Source: Mauremys mutica (taxonomy: Eukaryota; Chordata; Testudines; Geoemydidae). Taken from it: a stretch of 64,000 bases of DNA. Under the pieces are notes generated by a model. That model was not told where the DNA came from and ran no database searches. It saw nothing but the letters and a program-made list of their open reading frames with translations. How positions within the stretch are numbered: the stretch's first letter is position 1; every line of letters starts with the position of its first letter. This document shows, piece after piece, positions 24,517 through 36,975 of the stretch. The stretch spans positions 15,519,553-15,583,552 of the forward strand of contig NC_059079.1 in assembly GCF_020497125.1 (NCBI RefSeq), read 5' to 3'. A program made the position numbers and the translations under genes.

Positions 24517-24639
24517 TAGGGTGACCAGATAGCAAGTGTGAAAAATTGGGATGGGGGTGGGGGATAATAGGAGCCCATATAAAAAAAAGCCCCAAATATC
24601 GGGACTGTCCCTATAAAATCGGGACCTCTGGTCATCCTA
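24517..24639. mobile_element. Short inverted-repeat MITE
   Basis: Ends 'tagggtgaccaga' and 'tctggtcatccta' are inverted repeats with one mismatch. The interior holds 'atcgggactgtccctataaa'. The TA at each end may be the target duplication. Confidence 0.75.
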
Positions 24640-26685
24640 CTATGGGGATGGTGCATGCACAGTCTTGTCTGTAATATGAACTGTGAGAGGATGGAGTATG
24701 CTCAGTGAGGATGGAATCAGCAGAGATTTTTGCTGCTAAAATCAAGGAAATCTATTGAGTATGTGCAAACTGCAATTTTTCACGGGCTTATAACTGGGCC
24801 AAATTTGGTTAGATTTTCATGCAGATGACAAAAGGCACATCCCTGACACAAAGGCAACTCTCAAATTTCAAGTCACTCCTCCAAAACATGGGAACACTAG
24901 AGCTGTTCAAAGAAAAAGTCACCAGAATTTTTTAACATGTGCACAACAATGGATTTTTCTCTGGCCTGATTCTCAGAATGCCTGAACCGTTTTGACTGAA
25001 GCTTTCCAAAAATATCAGCCTTAGGCAGATGCCCAGCATGGAAAATTTCAGGCAAATAGTTAAAGTTTGGCAAAGTCATAAACAACTGAAAACAGGGTGT
25101 TATAATGCAAAGCAACCTTAATATTAGCTGGTAATACCCACTTATTGTATTGTATTGCAGCCTCTGCCAGTTTGATGGCTTCAGAGCTGCAGCTTCCAGC
25201 AGCTCCCACAGACAGCAGCACAGAAGTAAATACCTCCAATGGGCTAGTCTGTGTTGCCTGTGCTGGAGGAGACACAACAAGGAATTTTATGGGCATGTTG
25301 GGGTGACCAGCAGCAGGCTCCAAAGAGCCTGGACCAGGCTGGCTGGTGTGAGGTTCCGTCTGAAGGACTGTGTGGCCTGGGGGAGAGAGACTGAGGGGAA
25401 GAGGCTGGTTGTTGCTCTCCACTGCTGGAGCAGAAGCAGCCATTTTGACTCTCCCACTCAGACAGCCTGGGACCTATCCAGAGCTCTCCTCTGTTCCACC
25501 ACAGAGAGCCAGAGCCCCAAGAAGCTGTGGTACATTAAAATTAGTGAAACCTGTAGGCTCCTTCTGCAGCAGGACCCAGGAGCCAACCAGGGCTTGACAC
25601 CGCCTGGAACACCAACAAGCTAGAAGAAGAGCCGCTCGCTGCATGGGGAGGGATACCAGCCCTACACCTCAGCTCCAGTCTCACTGCCCAGATCAGACCT
25701 GCGGGGAGGCTTTGGGAAGGGATGGGTTCTGCCCATCATTATACTGATATCACTGAGGGCTTTTAGTTGTTATTGTGGGATTGGTGGGCGCCTTATGTCA
25801 TCATCTCTCTGTCCTTTACATGATTTTCCCGCCCATTGGGTCCATTGTTAATGTGTGGGGGGGGTCAGAGTCCCTGCAGAGAAAGAAGGGGGTCCACCAC
25901 TTTTGGGGATCAGGGGTGCCTGAGAACATAGGGAGAACATCTACAATATTTTAAATGGCCATACAGTAGATTGGCTGCAAAATTTGGGGGGGGGGAGTGT
26001 TTTGGAGCTTTATTTACATTCCAGGAAGTCCAGTGGCTTGGTGTTTACTTGGGTCTACTAAAGTCATTTCTTCCTCAAGTCATATTACCCTCCATCCTTC
26101 TTTTCATATGTCGCCTACCCTCAGGAATGCCCTTCCTAAGCTGGTCTGTAAGGTCCACTACCATCTCATCATTCAGCCCCCTTCATTGTCCCCACTTCTG
26201 TCACACCTACAAGTCATAAGTCAACAGTGTTATTTATCTCTCTCTTTGTATTATGATATAAACAAAACAAAATTCCTTTACTCCACTGAGCTCTGCACTA
26301 GCCCCTGCTGAGTAACCACTGCATTTTATTGAGGGTCCCCCTTCCTTCCTCCACCAGCAATATCTCCTTGCTTGCATCATGCCTGAAATAAGGTCCTGTC
26401 TTGCAAAGAAGTGCTTAATGTTAAGAAGTCCCATTGTCTTCAGTGGGACTGCTCACCACATAAAATTAAACACGTGAATAAATACTTGCAAAATCAGGGC
26501 CTTTGACAATACGGTCTTCAGGGCAGGAACCCGAGCTTCTGATTGCTATTGTATCTATAACACACTCAAGTACTGTAAAATAATAAATATTGAAATAACA
26601 GTGCCAGTTGACTCCCATTCCAAATACTGTTTCAGTTATCCATTGCGAATCCCTCGAGCTAAGAGTTCACATGCAAATCAAACAC

Positions 26686-26887
26686 CTGTTTTTGAGTTTT
26701 CCAGATACCCAAAGAAAGGAGGCCGCCGAGCTTTGAAGGTGAGATCTTCATCTTTGTTGTCAACATCTGTGACTTTCAGCTTGCAGGCCGTGGTCAGAAT
26801 TCCAAGCCTGTCATCTTTCAGGTTCTGTATGGTGGTTGGACTTTCTTTCACTTGGAGTGTTGGAGAGATTTTGTCATGTTGCTTGAC
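26686..26887 (-). pseudogene. FREM1: FREM1-like exon G: start of last CSPG repeat
   Basis: A 202-nt exon, acceptor at '..acagtgcacaacag', phase 0 in and phase 1 out. It reads 'VKQHDKISPTLQVKES', 'LKVTDVDNKDEDLTFK' and 'FFGYLENSKTG'. The frame is open for all 67 codons. The donor ACAG/GTGTTT deviates from the consensus at positions +4 and +5 and may be weakened. Confidence 0.82.
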
Positions 26888-27352
26888 CTGTTGTGCACTG
26901 TATGTGGGCTGAGGGAAGGAGAGGAGAAATTGTACAGTGTTTATCAAATCTTCATGTGGTGATTTAAAGAGGATTCTTAAAAACACTCTGGCCAATCATT
27001 TTTTAGTTATATGTTTTTAAAAGTCAACTAGAAGCACAGTACCCCGCTGTGTCCCCTGGTTTTCCCCATCACTTCACTACAGAGCTGATCATTATTCATA
27101 ATAAAAGGCAGATTTAGAACTTTTCATAAACTTCAAAGCCCTTTAAAGTCATCCATCCCACTCCATGTCCACATCGACAGAGGACCCAGCCTCATACTCC
27201 CCCTTTTTCCTATCCCTGTGGAATCTTTTTGGTGGAAGCTCGGGTTCCCTGGACCTGGGGGTAGTGAAGCAGGAGAGCCAGCTGGACTCCTCCAAATTGT
27301 CTCCCTGCTAGCCTCATGGGGAACCTACTGCAAGTGAAGCAGCTAAAGATTG

Positions 27353-28506
27353 TACAGTAACTCCTCACTTAACGTTGACAAAGAGTCCTGTGGCACCTTA
27401 TAGACTAACAGACGTATTGGAGCATAAGCTTTCGTGGGTGAATACCCACTTCGTCAGATGAATGATGAACATAACGTTGTAGTTATGTTCCTGAAAAATG
27501 CAACTTTATGCAAAACGATGTTAAGTGAATCCAATTTCCCCATAAGAATTAAGGAAAATGGGGGGGTTAGGTTCCAGGGAATTTTTTTTCGCCAGACAAA
27601 AGACATTATATACATATACAGTATAATTTTTAAACAATTTTAAACAGTTTAATATTGTACACAGCAATGAATGATTGTGAAGCTTGGTTGAGATGGTGGA
27701 GTAAGAGGGTGGAATATTTCCCAGGAAATGCCTTGCTGCTAAATGATGAACCAGCACTTGGCTGAGCCCTCAAGGGTTACTACGCTGTTGTTAATGTAGC
27801 CTCACACTCTACAAGGCAGCATGGACTGAGGCAGGAGGGAGGAAACACAATAGATGCAGGGCAGTAGCTGCAAACACTTCACTGCAAAAACTGAACATGA
27901 CGATGAGCCCACGCTATCCAGATGGAGTGCACCACTCCCTCCTGACAGCACATGCACAGCTGCACAGGTGCTGACTTTCCAAAGTGCTGAGGGGTGCGTG
28001 CATGAATGAGAGAGAGATGTGCATTGCCCTTTTAAGTTTGCTGACCCCACTCCAAGCACATTGCTCTTTTAAGCAGATCAGTCAGTTCAGACAGGAAGCA
28101 ACAGCTTCCAGCAAGCTCTCTCCTTTCTGTCCCTGAATCCTGTCCCCCTCCTACAGAGCGAGGAAGGGCAGGAGCAGGGGGACATCCTGATATCAGCACC
28201 CCTCTCCCGCCTCCCCCAGCAAGCAGGAAGCTCCCAGGAGCAACTCCAAGGCAGAGTGCAGTGAGGGGAGGGACAGCTGAACTGCTGCTGGGCAGCTGCC
28301 GAGCCACATACCTTACAGGGAATTTAGGGGAGCTGATGCGGGGGCTGTTCCCCCCACCTCCCGGTTCTAATCCCCACAAGGAGGGGCTGCTCTTCCAGAG
28401 AATGCTGCAAGCTGCCAAACTTTAAACGAGCTTGTTCCCTAATAGATCAGCAACGTAACAACGAAACAACGTTAACCGGGACAACGTTAAGTGAGGAGTT
28501 ACTATA
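27353..28506. mobile_element. Tigger/pogo-like DNA transposon relic, TA target, interrupted by a SINE
   Basis: The left end 'cagtaactcctcacttaacg' (from 27355) is mirrored at the right end by 'cgttaagtgaggagttacta' (ending 28504). TA lies on both sides (27353-27354 and 28505-28506). A 94-bp repeat interrupts the left inverted repeat at 27378-27471. The interior has no intact transposase frame, so the copy is internally deleted. Open frames inside (27802-28418) have no domains. Confidence 0.85.
27370..27479 (+). repeat. Dispersed repeat nested in the Tigger-like element, with 8-bp duplication
   Basis: The body 27378-27471 starts 'acaaagagtcctgtggcacc' and runs to 'cttcgtcagatgaatgatga'. Identical 'taacgttg' at 27370-27377 and 27472-27479 flank it. 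It is the 5'-truncated version of the element whose hairpin copy is at 388-602. Confidence 0.85.
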
Positions 28507-30717
28507 TTCACTTACCGTGAATGCTTCCCGCACCGTGCTGTGCATGTAGACAGCCGTGGTTGGGCTAGCGCCTAGAAGCACAGATTCAGCAAAGGTCTGT
28601 GTAGCTCAGTGTGGTCCTCCTCTAACGGTGGCTGGGCCACAGACAGAGGTTCATGATCCGCCACAACCTTGGCTAACAGAGCTGGGCCATTTAACTTAGG
28701 CAGCAGAGGCCTATGCAATTAGATTCAGAGTTCCCAGGCTCCATCCCAGCTGCTGATGATCCACTCAGGGGCACAGCAATAGTCAATGGGACAAGAAGGC
28801 AAAAGACAGCTGTATCTCTCTTCACTGTACTATATATGCATTCATCCTTTGCCTCTGGAAGGTAATCCTGGTGTTTCTTAATTCTGGTGCCTAAATGAGT
28901 AATAAGGAAAACTGATTCTTGCAACAACTGTGAAGAAGGGATGAGAGCAGAGCAGCCAACTACAGTGTAGAAAGGAGGAAGCCACAAGTGTTCAGAATTT
29001 AAATCAAGAAATGTTCAGCTATTCTAACCCCTGTACATTTCGGGTTGTGTTCTTTCAAGCATGCAGCTAACTGGTAGTTTCGGTCTGAAAAAAGTCTAGA
29101 GAAGGAAAATGCTGGTTAATTTCAATCCCCTGTAGTGTACAGTCCCTAAAAAAGGAACAAAGCTGCCTTAGCAGTCTGTGTCACTGTAATTCAGCCAAGT
29201 GCTGAGCTTTATACCATTGACATACTGATCTATCAAAACTTTCTTCACCTGTTCTGATAATTTGCACTCCTTTGGGATGCACACCTTCATGCCACTGTCC
29301 AACTAATTAGTTGCTTCACTGACTGCATTCTGCAGTTCTTAAGTGATGGTTCCCCACATGACATCTTATGACAACTGATTAGTAAACTAGGACATGAGTT
29401 TAAGAAATATGCAATTTGGGCGCTACTTCCTATTAACTCTTTATATACCTTTTATTTTATTTTTGTGAACTAAATATGAAACAATCTGGATGAAAACATG
29501 TTTGCCGAGTGACTGTTTAAGACACCAACTAGAATAAAGAAAGCATCCTAACAATAGGTATTGAAGATGCAATCATGGAGATATGTTCTGAAAAATAAGA
29601 CAAAACCTTTATTATAATGTCTAGGTGTAAAGGCATATTTTTAAAATTTCTGGCAGAAGCCTATCCAATAATTCATGAGATATTGAGTTAGGATTTTAAA
29701 ACAACAACAACAAACAAGTAGAAGAGCTAAATCACAATAAATATAACCTGAGATTTAAATGAGTGAATATATCTGGAGGTTTGAAGGCATTTCAACAGCA
29801 ACAAGCCTCAGCATCACAGTGGTTAAATGTCGTTTAAGATTTAACTGTGTTTGGTCTGGGATTCTCTCTCACTTGAGAGCTGGTCAAACCAATCTTTCCA
29901 AAACACTGACTTCTGAACTTTTGCCAGAGGTGCCTCTCTCTGGTGACTGTGAAGGCTGATTTACCAGACATGTTAAAGCTGTCAGTTCTGAATAAGCAGT
30001 TAAGTAAGCACACACAGTAAGGAGTATGCTTAAAGGGACAGTGTTTTATTTTGCAAGCAAGCTACAGAATTTGAATGTATACCAGAAGGTTTACAAATCT
30101 TTAGCTGGAGATTTTGGGCCAGATTCTCACTGAACTGGAATAAATTCCAGTAAATCAGTGAAATTACATTGATTTAAACTGACTAGGAATCTGGTCCTCT
30201 ACTCTCTAAAATGTTGAACTCTGCTTTTCTATATCATACACATTTCAGTTGTTATGGAATTCTGAATTACAGAGAAAAATGAGAGATAAGGAACAAGAAA
30301 TAATTCATTTGTTGTTGAAATGTTAGCCAGACAAATCTCACAGTACCTATAATTTTTCAATACCCAGCACCTCAAATTTCAGATGACATTACTGTCAATT
30401 GTCCAAGTTATCTACAAGAAGATCAGAAAATACCAATGACACTGAAGGAAAATTAGGATATTCTAGGTTACAGAGAATAAAGGTGAATATCTCTAGCAAT
30501 CAAGAGACAAAGGATTTTCAATTAAAGTTAATTGGCCTTTTGCTCCTAAATCATAGGATCATAGAAATGTAGAACTGGCCAGATCTTATAACCTCCAAAC
30601 TCTGGCAAAGTTCAAATCCAGATCTGAATTTTATAGTGTATGCCCATTACTAATCTATATAGCTTGGAACAAACTCTATGTAGTGATGTAGTTTCTTCTG
30701 AAAAACTCACAGTTGCC

Positions 30718-30845
30718 ATAGAGTCTAAGGCCAGAAGGGACTGCCAGATCATCTAGTCTGATGTCCTATATCTCACAGGCCACCAATGCCACCCAGCACA
30801 TGCACACTAAATCCAACAACTGAAATGAGACTATACAATGTGGAG
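30718..30845 (-). repeat. CR1 LINE 3' fragment, antisense
   Basis: 'aaggccagaagggactgcca' and 'gatcatctagtctgatgtcc' are complementary CR1 tail wording. Confidence 0.7.
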
Positions 30846-31601
30846 TATTGGAAAAACAATAGATAGTATTCACTCAAGGGGTGAATCTTAAAAGCTTTTG
30901 TTTGCTTCACACTGGTAAGCGTTCATACTCCTGATTTGCTTATCTGAACAGCTTTGGTAGAGAAATCAAATAGTCTTGTGAGATGTCCAGTACCCGGTTG
31001 GGTCAGAAATACCACAAGAAATATTTCATACTATCTTTGCCAGCAGTGTAAATCAAAATCAGGAGGCACAGAGCTAAATGCACAATAAAATAAGTAAATC
31101 AATAAAATCACCAAATATCTAATCACTTTAAAAAAAATAACATTTGTTTGCTCCAAGTTTTGGCAATCAGCACAAATTATTTTTTGTTCTATGTAAGCCT
31201 TTTAAGTCATGCCCTAGAAATAACCATTGTTAATTACTAATCAGTTAATGAACACTATTTCAGTTTACAGTATTTTGCAGTTAAGAGGCCCAATAGGCTT
31301 GGTACATACTTTCAGATGCAGTTAATAGAGATTTGATCTCAGATATTTTAATGGTTCCATTGTATTCAGAGAAGCACCTTCAAATTCACATGATTTTCAA
31401 TATATCTGAGCCTCTTGAGCCTACACTTTTGGCCCAGATTTTTCATGGAAACATTCTCTCACACAAGATTTTCAGCAATTCTTGGCTTGAACTGAAAAGT
31501 GTAAAGCCATATCAAAATGAAAAATAATGGTATCAAGGAGGTAAGTTTTCCCAAAAGCAGGCAAAAAAAAATCAAACAGTTCGTTCATCCCTCATAGTTT
31601 G

Positions 31602-32046
31602 AACTAGAGCGGGGCAAAAAAATTTGGCTGAAATCTTTTTGGGCAAAAAAATACAGATTTGGCAACACTAAAATGTTTCATAAATTTGTGTCTATTTGGA
31701 CAAATTATTTCAGTTGGAAAAAAAACCCTGAAAAATACTGAAACAATTTGTTCTGACATTTTCAAAATGAAATGTTTCATTTTTTTGGTTAGAAATGACT
31801 TTTCATTTCAAAATTTTCTTTTTTTAAAAAAAAACAATCAAAAAGGTTGAAAATCGTCAAAATCAAAACAAGATGCTTTGATTTTGTTTACATGAAAAGT
31901 TTTGTTTGACCCAAAAAGGATTTTTCTGAATTTTGATTTGCCACAATTCTTGAAAAGGTTCATTTTCAATTTGACCCCAAACTATTTTTTTTAAATTTCA
32001 GAATTGCCTGCAAACCAAAAAATCTGTTAACAACACAGCTCTAGTT
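31602..32046. repeat. AT-rich element with inverted ends
   Basis: Ends are 'aactagagc' (31602-31610) and 'gctctagtt' (32038-32046), perfect inverted 9-mers. The interior is rich in 'aaatttt', 'ttcaaaat' and 'gaaatgtttcat' motifs. Similar AT-rich stretches occur at 37430-37530, 54160-54560 and 55380-55620. Confidence 0.6.
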
Positions 32047-32131
32047 AGGACTTAGTGGTCTTTTATTAGATACTTTTTAATTTTAGAGATGCTTCAGAAG
32101 GGAGATAGCTACATTTAATAACCATAGTTAC

Positions 32132-32466
32132 CTATATTGTAAATTCAATGGCCTCTTTTCTCATTTGCCCATTGACCAGAAAACCATGATTGACTTTGTC
32201 GGTAGCTAGAAATGAAAATCTATCAATTTGCCCAGCACCTCCATTGTGTCTGTAGTACGCTTCCATGTTATTGATATCCATCTGTGTAAACTGGCCACAA
32301 TACAAGACAGTCTTTGTCATGTAGAGATGACCATACTATGTGGGTGCTTGGTAATTATGTAATTAAGGTTTTTTAATGGACTATCCAGGTCTGTGAGCTG
32401 AAGAACATCTGAATGAAAGTTAAACTTTTGATGAAAAATAAGAGGCACAAATAACATTGCAGAATT
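32132..32466 (-). pseudogene. FREM1: FREM1-like exon F: CSPG repeat, with insertion frameshift and terminal TAG
   Basis: Three homologous pieces lie in two frames. Upstream, 'SDVLQLTDLDSP' and 'NYIITKHPH' are followed by five extra bases (about 32333-32337). The frame then changes to 'GHLYMTKTVLYCGQFTQMD', 'YYRHNGG', 'DRFSFLATDK' and 'KEAIEFTI'. The last codon before the donor (TATAG/GTAACT) is TAG at 32132-32134, where FREM1 has glutamine (CAG to TAG would suffice). The 5' end is uncertain: the acceptor 'ctgcattcttgtag' would place it at 32466, but that phase does not fit exon E, so more damage lies there. Confidence 0.75.
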
Positions 32467-34439
32467 CTACAAGAATGCAGCTCTTTATTTTTATATTTTT
32501 CACTGTCCAACAACGAGATCTTCCTCGAAGACTTAGGCTCTGATTCAGCAAAACACTTAAGTGTTTTGTTTACCCCAAAATCCTTGGTGCCTAGGAAAAG
32601 CATGCCTGCTGCACCACTTAACCTCTTCTTGTTTCCCTGGAGAGGCCTGTGTCCTACAGGGTGCTAGTGGGGAGCCGTCTCTGTACAGACAAGAGGGTAG
32701 GACTGCAATTGTGCCTGGCTCCTGCATAGCAGCTGCAAGGAGATATCAAGGGCTCTTTGTTCCCTTCCCAACCCTTCCCCCCCCCCCACCATTTTGAGCA
32801 TCCACATGGGTGCAGCTAAATGTGTGCACATTAGTTTCCAGCCACCAAGATGATGCAACTAAGGGATTATTTCCTTCTAGTAGAACAAATCAGTTAGTCC
32901 AACAACACACTATACTGGATAACATATGGGTCCTGCGCTCCGTACTGTGAAAATCATCTAGTAAAGCCAATGGGAGGTTTGTTGCATGAAGAATGCTGGA
33001 TTGGTGTCATAATTCATGAAGCTGTTTAAATGGTTAAGTGTACTATACATATGGTATAAGCACACTGGTACTGATGAATTTTGAGTGCTGTATTCAGTTT
33101 AAATAATATATGTTGCATTCTTTTACTGTGCTCCTAAGGCGGTAACATGTCCTCAAGTATAGGAAAAGCAATCCTTGCTCCAGATAACCACTCACTTCCA
33201 TTCATGGGCTTGGACATCTGTACTACAGGAGGAGTTGCAGAACAAAGAGCAAAAGGGTGATATTTACAAATATATCCACCATTTTAGATTCCCAGGCAAT
33301 TTTCTGACAGCTTCTAATCTAAAAGAGGCTTGAGCTGAGATTTTCATAGGTAGTGCTTAGATCTCTAAATACTGCACTTCATGTTCTTAATCACATCTGC
33401 TACAGAGAGGAGGCTATGAATAATTAACTATGCCTCCAACATTACAGTCATAGATTATGGTGGTGGTGGACTGCCATGCGCAGCATAAACCATTTAGGAA
33501 ACTCTCTTATCCACTTTCCCTTTATATTTGTCTTGCAGTCACTTCCTGCTTAAAAGGGTAAATCTTTCATCGCTTTAATTAAAGCATTTAAAATAATTTA
33601 CACTCAAATTGTATGTGCTCGGGTTTGTCAAAATTGATGCTTTAATAACATGTCATCCCTTTTTTCGATTGCCCTGAAATCTGTTAAAATTACCACTAAT
33701 CTAATTGGGAACAAAGTTGTCAAATGCACGCAGCTCTGACAGTTTGTCTTTCTGCAAACTGCCGACAGATTGCAAGTTACGCATGTGTTGAGCAGATGGG
33801 TAAGTTAAAAGGAACACAGGAAAAAAAAAGAAGCAATTTATTAAATCACCTGGAACCAGCAGCTCCATTCCAAAAATAGTGAGAATGAAATATAGCAAGG
33901 GCTAGGAGAGTTGGCACTGGAACATGCCAGAAGGTACCAGTTACAAAACAAGATAAACATTTTGAGAAGCCTCAGCTGTGTTGAAGAATAATGAGGAGTT
34001 ATTTAACCCAATATAGATTACCAGCAGAAATTAATTTAGGGTGCAGGGTTTTTTTAAAAATGATTTTTAACTCCTTCGTTCTTGAAAAGTGGGCATCTCT
34101 CTCTCCCCCATGCCTCCCCACAACAACCCAGTGTACCTGTTTTAAATCACCTATGGCAGAGTGGTGGAAGAGCCATACATACGATGCCCTCTGCTGCAGG
34201 TACTTAGCACATAATCTCTTTTGTGTGATCACCCTCCATTTATTGAGGGGATGCCAAATACAGCCGCGAATGTGGAACTGACAATGCTATCCCACCAGTG
34301 CAACTCCAGGCTAGTATTTGGGTTTTATCTTCAATAGAGGGAACCTAAATATTAGCTGTAGTCTGAGCAGATATAGGAAAATGTCCGGTATCTTCAAATG
34401 CAATCGGTTTTTGGGTGAGTCATTTCTAGGCTGCTCACT

Positions 34440-35300
34440 GTTAATTCTTGTAGATCAAGGGCTATTTATCATTACTTTATTTGTATTACAATAGTGCTTA
34501 GGAACCCCAGTCAGGGGTCAGGGCCCAATTGTGCTGACAAGCAGAGCCAATCAGACAAATAGCAAAGATGACAGTCCCTGCTCCAGAGAGTTTATAGTCT
34601 ATAGATGAAAGACAGGGCAGGGCAGGTGAACAAAACAGACGGACAGGACATGGGTAAGGAGGGAGAGGAGATAACATAAGGTAGAGTGTTTAGTGGAATA
34701 ATAGAGGTCCTGACTTGCCACTTGACCAGCCAATGCCAGACAGGAGTGATTTGTAGGTGTCACAGCAGAAGTAGGTTTTAAGGAGGGATTTGAAAGAGGA
34801 TAAGGTGGTGGCTGTATGGATTTTTGATGGGGAGCTTTCCCATGCATGGAGGTGAAGGTGCTTGAGAGAAGTGGACTGGCTGGCGACTGAGGCTAAAGCA
34901 CTAGCAGAGCAAAGGCGGGAGTCAATGGCTTGATGAGACAATAAACATGAGTGATAGGGCAGGGGCAAATAGTAAAAGGATCCTAAAGGCAGAGATAAGG
35001 TGATCAGGCTTTTTCAGTGGAGGGAATTGATGCAGTTGGAGCAACACATCAAGAAGATACAGCAGCATTCTGAATGCGCTTGAAGTGGCAATGTGGCTGA
35101 CCTACAGGCCAGAGAGGAAGGGACTACATTAGTCAAGGGATCAGATGGTCAGGACTTGGACAAGAGACTTGGCAGGACAAAGAGGCTGAATCTTTGAAGT
35201 GTTATGTAGGCAGAGGTGCCGAGACTTGGATATGGCCTGGTAGCATGAGTCAAGAGCCAAATCAAAAATGATGCCTCGATTGAAGGCTTGCATGATAGGG
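34440..35300. repeat. Old interspersed repeat region (LINE-like, unnamed)
   Basis: Purine-rich text with phrases such as 'gacagtccctgctccagaga' and 'gcagcattctgaatgcgctt' that recur as dispersed repeats in reptile DNA. Shorter relatives of the first phrase lie at 43500-43650 and 63515-63605. I cannot name the family with confidence. Confidence 0.45.
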
Positions 35301-36292
35301 AGGATGGTGGTGGTATCCATGGTGACAGAGAAATGGTGGAGAAGAAGAAAGCTTCATTAGGGAGAGAGAGAGGAAGAAGAGGGAAATCAGAAGCTTATTT
35401 TTGGCAGTGTTGAGCTTGAAGTTGTTGGCTGAATATCCATTGGTGGGTGACAAAAAGACAGGCCAAGATACACAATAGGATAGGGGGTGAACAGGTCTTT
35501 AGTAGAGAGGAAGATTGAGTCATAAATGCAGTTATGGTATTTGAAGCCATGCTTGTGGATAGGAGTGTGTGAATAGCACATAGGAGGAGCCCAGAATTAC
35601 TTGTGTGTTATGCTAAATGTGGTGAGTCTTGCTAACTCCGGCTGGTGAAATCTCTACTCCTAATAATGATGCTATAGTCTCGCCCAACATTGATTGGCCA
35701 ATTCCATAACAGCACAGTTCATATAATGGTAAGGGTATAGCAATAACAATTAGCAGCTACCTGGAGCCAGAGTGTGACATGCATTACATACCCATAGTAC
35801 AAAGCAAGAATTCTGCTCACATCCCTGCATGAGCTACCCAGACTTTGGGTATGTCTGGGTAGGGGAAAAGGGCATATTTTTCAACTACGTTAGCTCAAGA
35901 TAGTTTAACATGATTAAGAAACCCCATTAAAATGCAGGTAAATACATCTGAAGTTAGGTTAGCTGGCCTTTTTGAGCTAACATGATTGGGGAAAAAACAC
36001 CGTTTACCCATCAAGACATGGCCTTTAATTCCAGACGTTAATTCCTTCCCCACTGAAGTTGATGAAAGCTTTGCAATTGACTTCAATAGGACCAGGATTT
36101 CATCTTACATGTGTAGGAGTAAGTAGATGCTGCATTCCCAAGCTGCTCCCAGAACAGGATGGTGGAAAATTGGCAGAGAGAGAGGTGGAGTCTTGGTTCT
36201 ACCATCCCTCTCCTCACTGGCCACTGCAGGTGACACACCATGGGATTGTCAGAATTCACTGCTGGTACAGGCCAGAAACAAACTACTACTCT

Positions 36293-36629
36293 CCCTAGAG
36301 CAGTGGTTCTTAACCTTTACTGCAGTCTGCACCCCTTTGGTGCTCAAAATATGTTCTCGCACCCCTTATCAAAACTCATTGAAGTAGCTCAGTTCTTTAA
36401 ACCTAGATATATTTCTGTTTGTCTATTACAGTAATCATTAAAAAATGTATAATGTTAATAAATACGTAGGTTTGATTAAACAAAGTAGTTGTACTGACGT
36501 GCCTGTGCTTAATTTGTGTTTTCGATGATTTACCGTCTACAAAACTCTGGCATGTCTTGCACCCCCAGAAAGGGCATCTCGCACCCCCAGGAGTGCGTGC
36601 ACCCCAGGTTAAGAACCACTGCCCTAGAG
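36293..36629. mobile_element. Non-autonomous hAT element with perfect 8-bp target duplication
   Basis: Ends 'cagtggttcttaacct' (from 36301) and 'aggttaagaaccactg' (ending 36621) are perfect inverted repeats. Identical 'ccctagag' octamers lie at 36293-36300 and 36622-36629. No transposase frame. Confidence 0.94.
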
Positions 36630-36935
36630 CAAGGGGGAAGTAGAGAAGGAATCACAATTCCCAGGGTGTCTCTGAGTCCTAATGCCGTGCACGGTTAGTC
36701 CTTCATGGGGGAGGGCAGGGGGAAAGCAGCTCACACAGCACCCTTAGCTCAACACTGGGCCTACAGGCACAGTTTAGCACATAGGGCTTTACAGTTTCAA
36801 AATATTTTAATTTTCAAAGGAAAGACTGAGGCCCCTGGCCTTTCACAACACCTACTTGCTGATGGGAGCAGATGTGGAACTGAGCTCTGTGCCACATGGG
36901 GAACGTGTGTGCATCCCTTGTGTAGCCCCTCTAAT

Positions 36936-36937
<2 letters not shown>

Positions 36938-36974
<37 letters not shown>
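36938..36974. repeat. (AC)n microsatellite
   Basis: An uninterrupted run of AC dinucleotides, about 18 units. Confidence 0.97.

Positions 36975-36975
<1 letters not shown>

Larger units (their letters stand above)
21159..26685 (-). other. Intron G-H of FREM1-like gene
   Basis: A 5.5-kb intron holding a hAT element (22019-22342), a pyrimidine-rich block (23740-24265), a MITE (24517-24639), and an unassigned stretch 24640-26685 with long but featureless chance frames (for example 25150-25623). Confidence 0.5.
26888..32131 (-). other. Intron F-G of FREM1-like gene
   Basis: A 5.2-kb intron containing the Tigger-like element with nested SINE (27353-28506), a CR1 fragment (30718-30845), a hairpin-element copy at 30112-30196 ('gggccagattctcact' facing 'gaatctggtcct') and an AT-rich inverted-end repeat (31602-32046). 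The stretch 28507-30111 shows nothing recognised. Confidence 0.5.

Noticed and set aside
23559..24524. Several serine/proline-rich plus-strand frames
   Set aside because: They sit in a pyrimidine-rich degenerate repeat and are open in multiple frames at once.
25150..25623. 157-codon plus-strand frame
   Set aside because: No domain, no signal peptide, no splice context, and composition typical of a G/C-rich repeat stretch.
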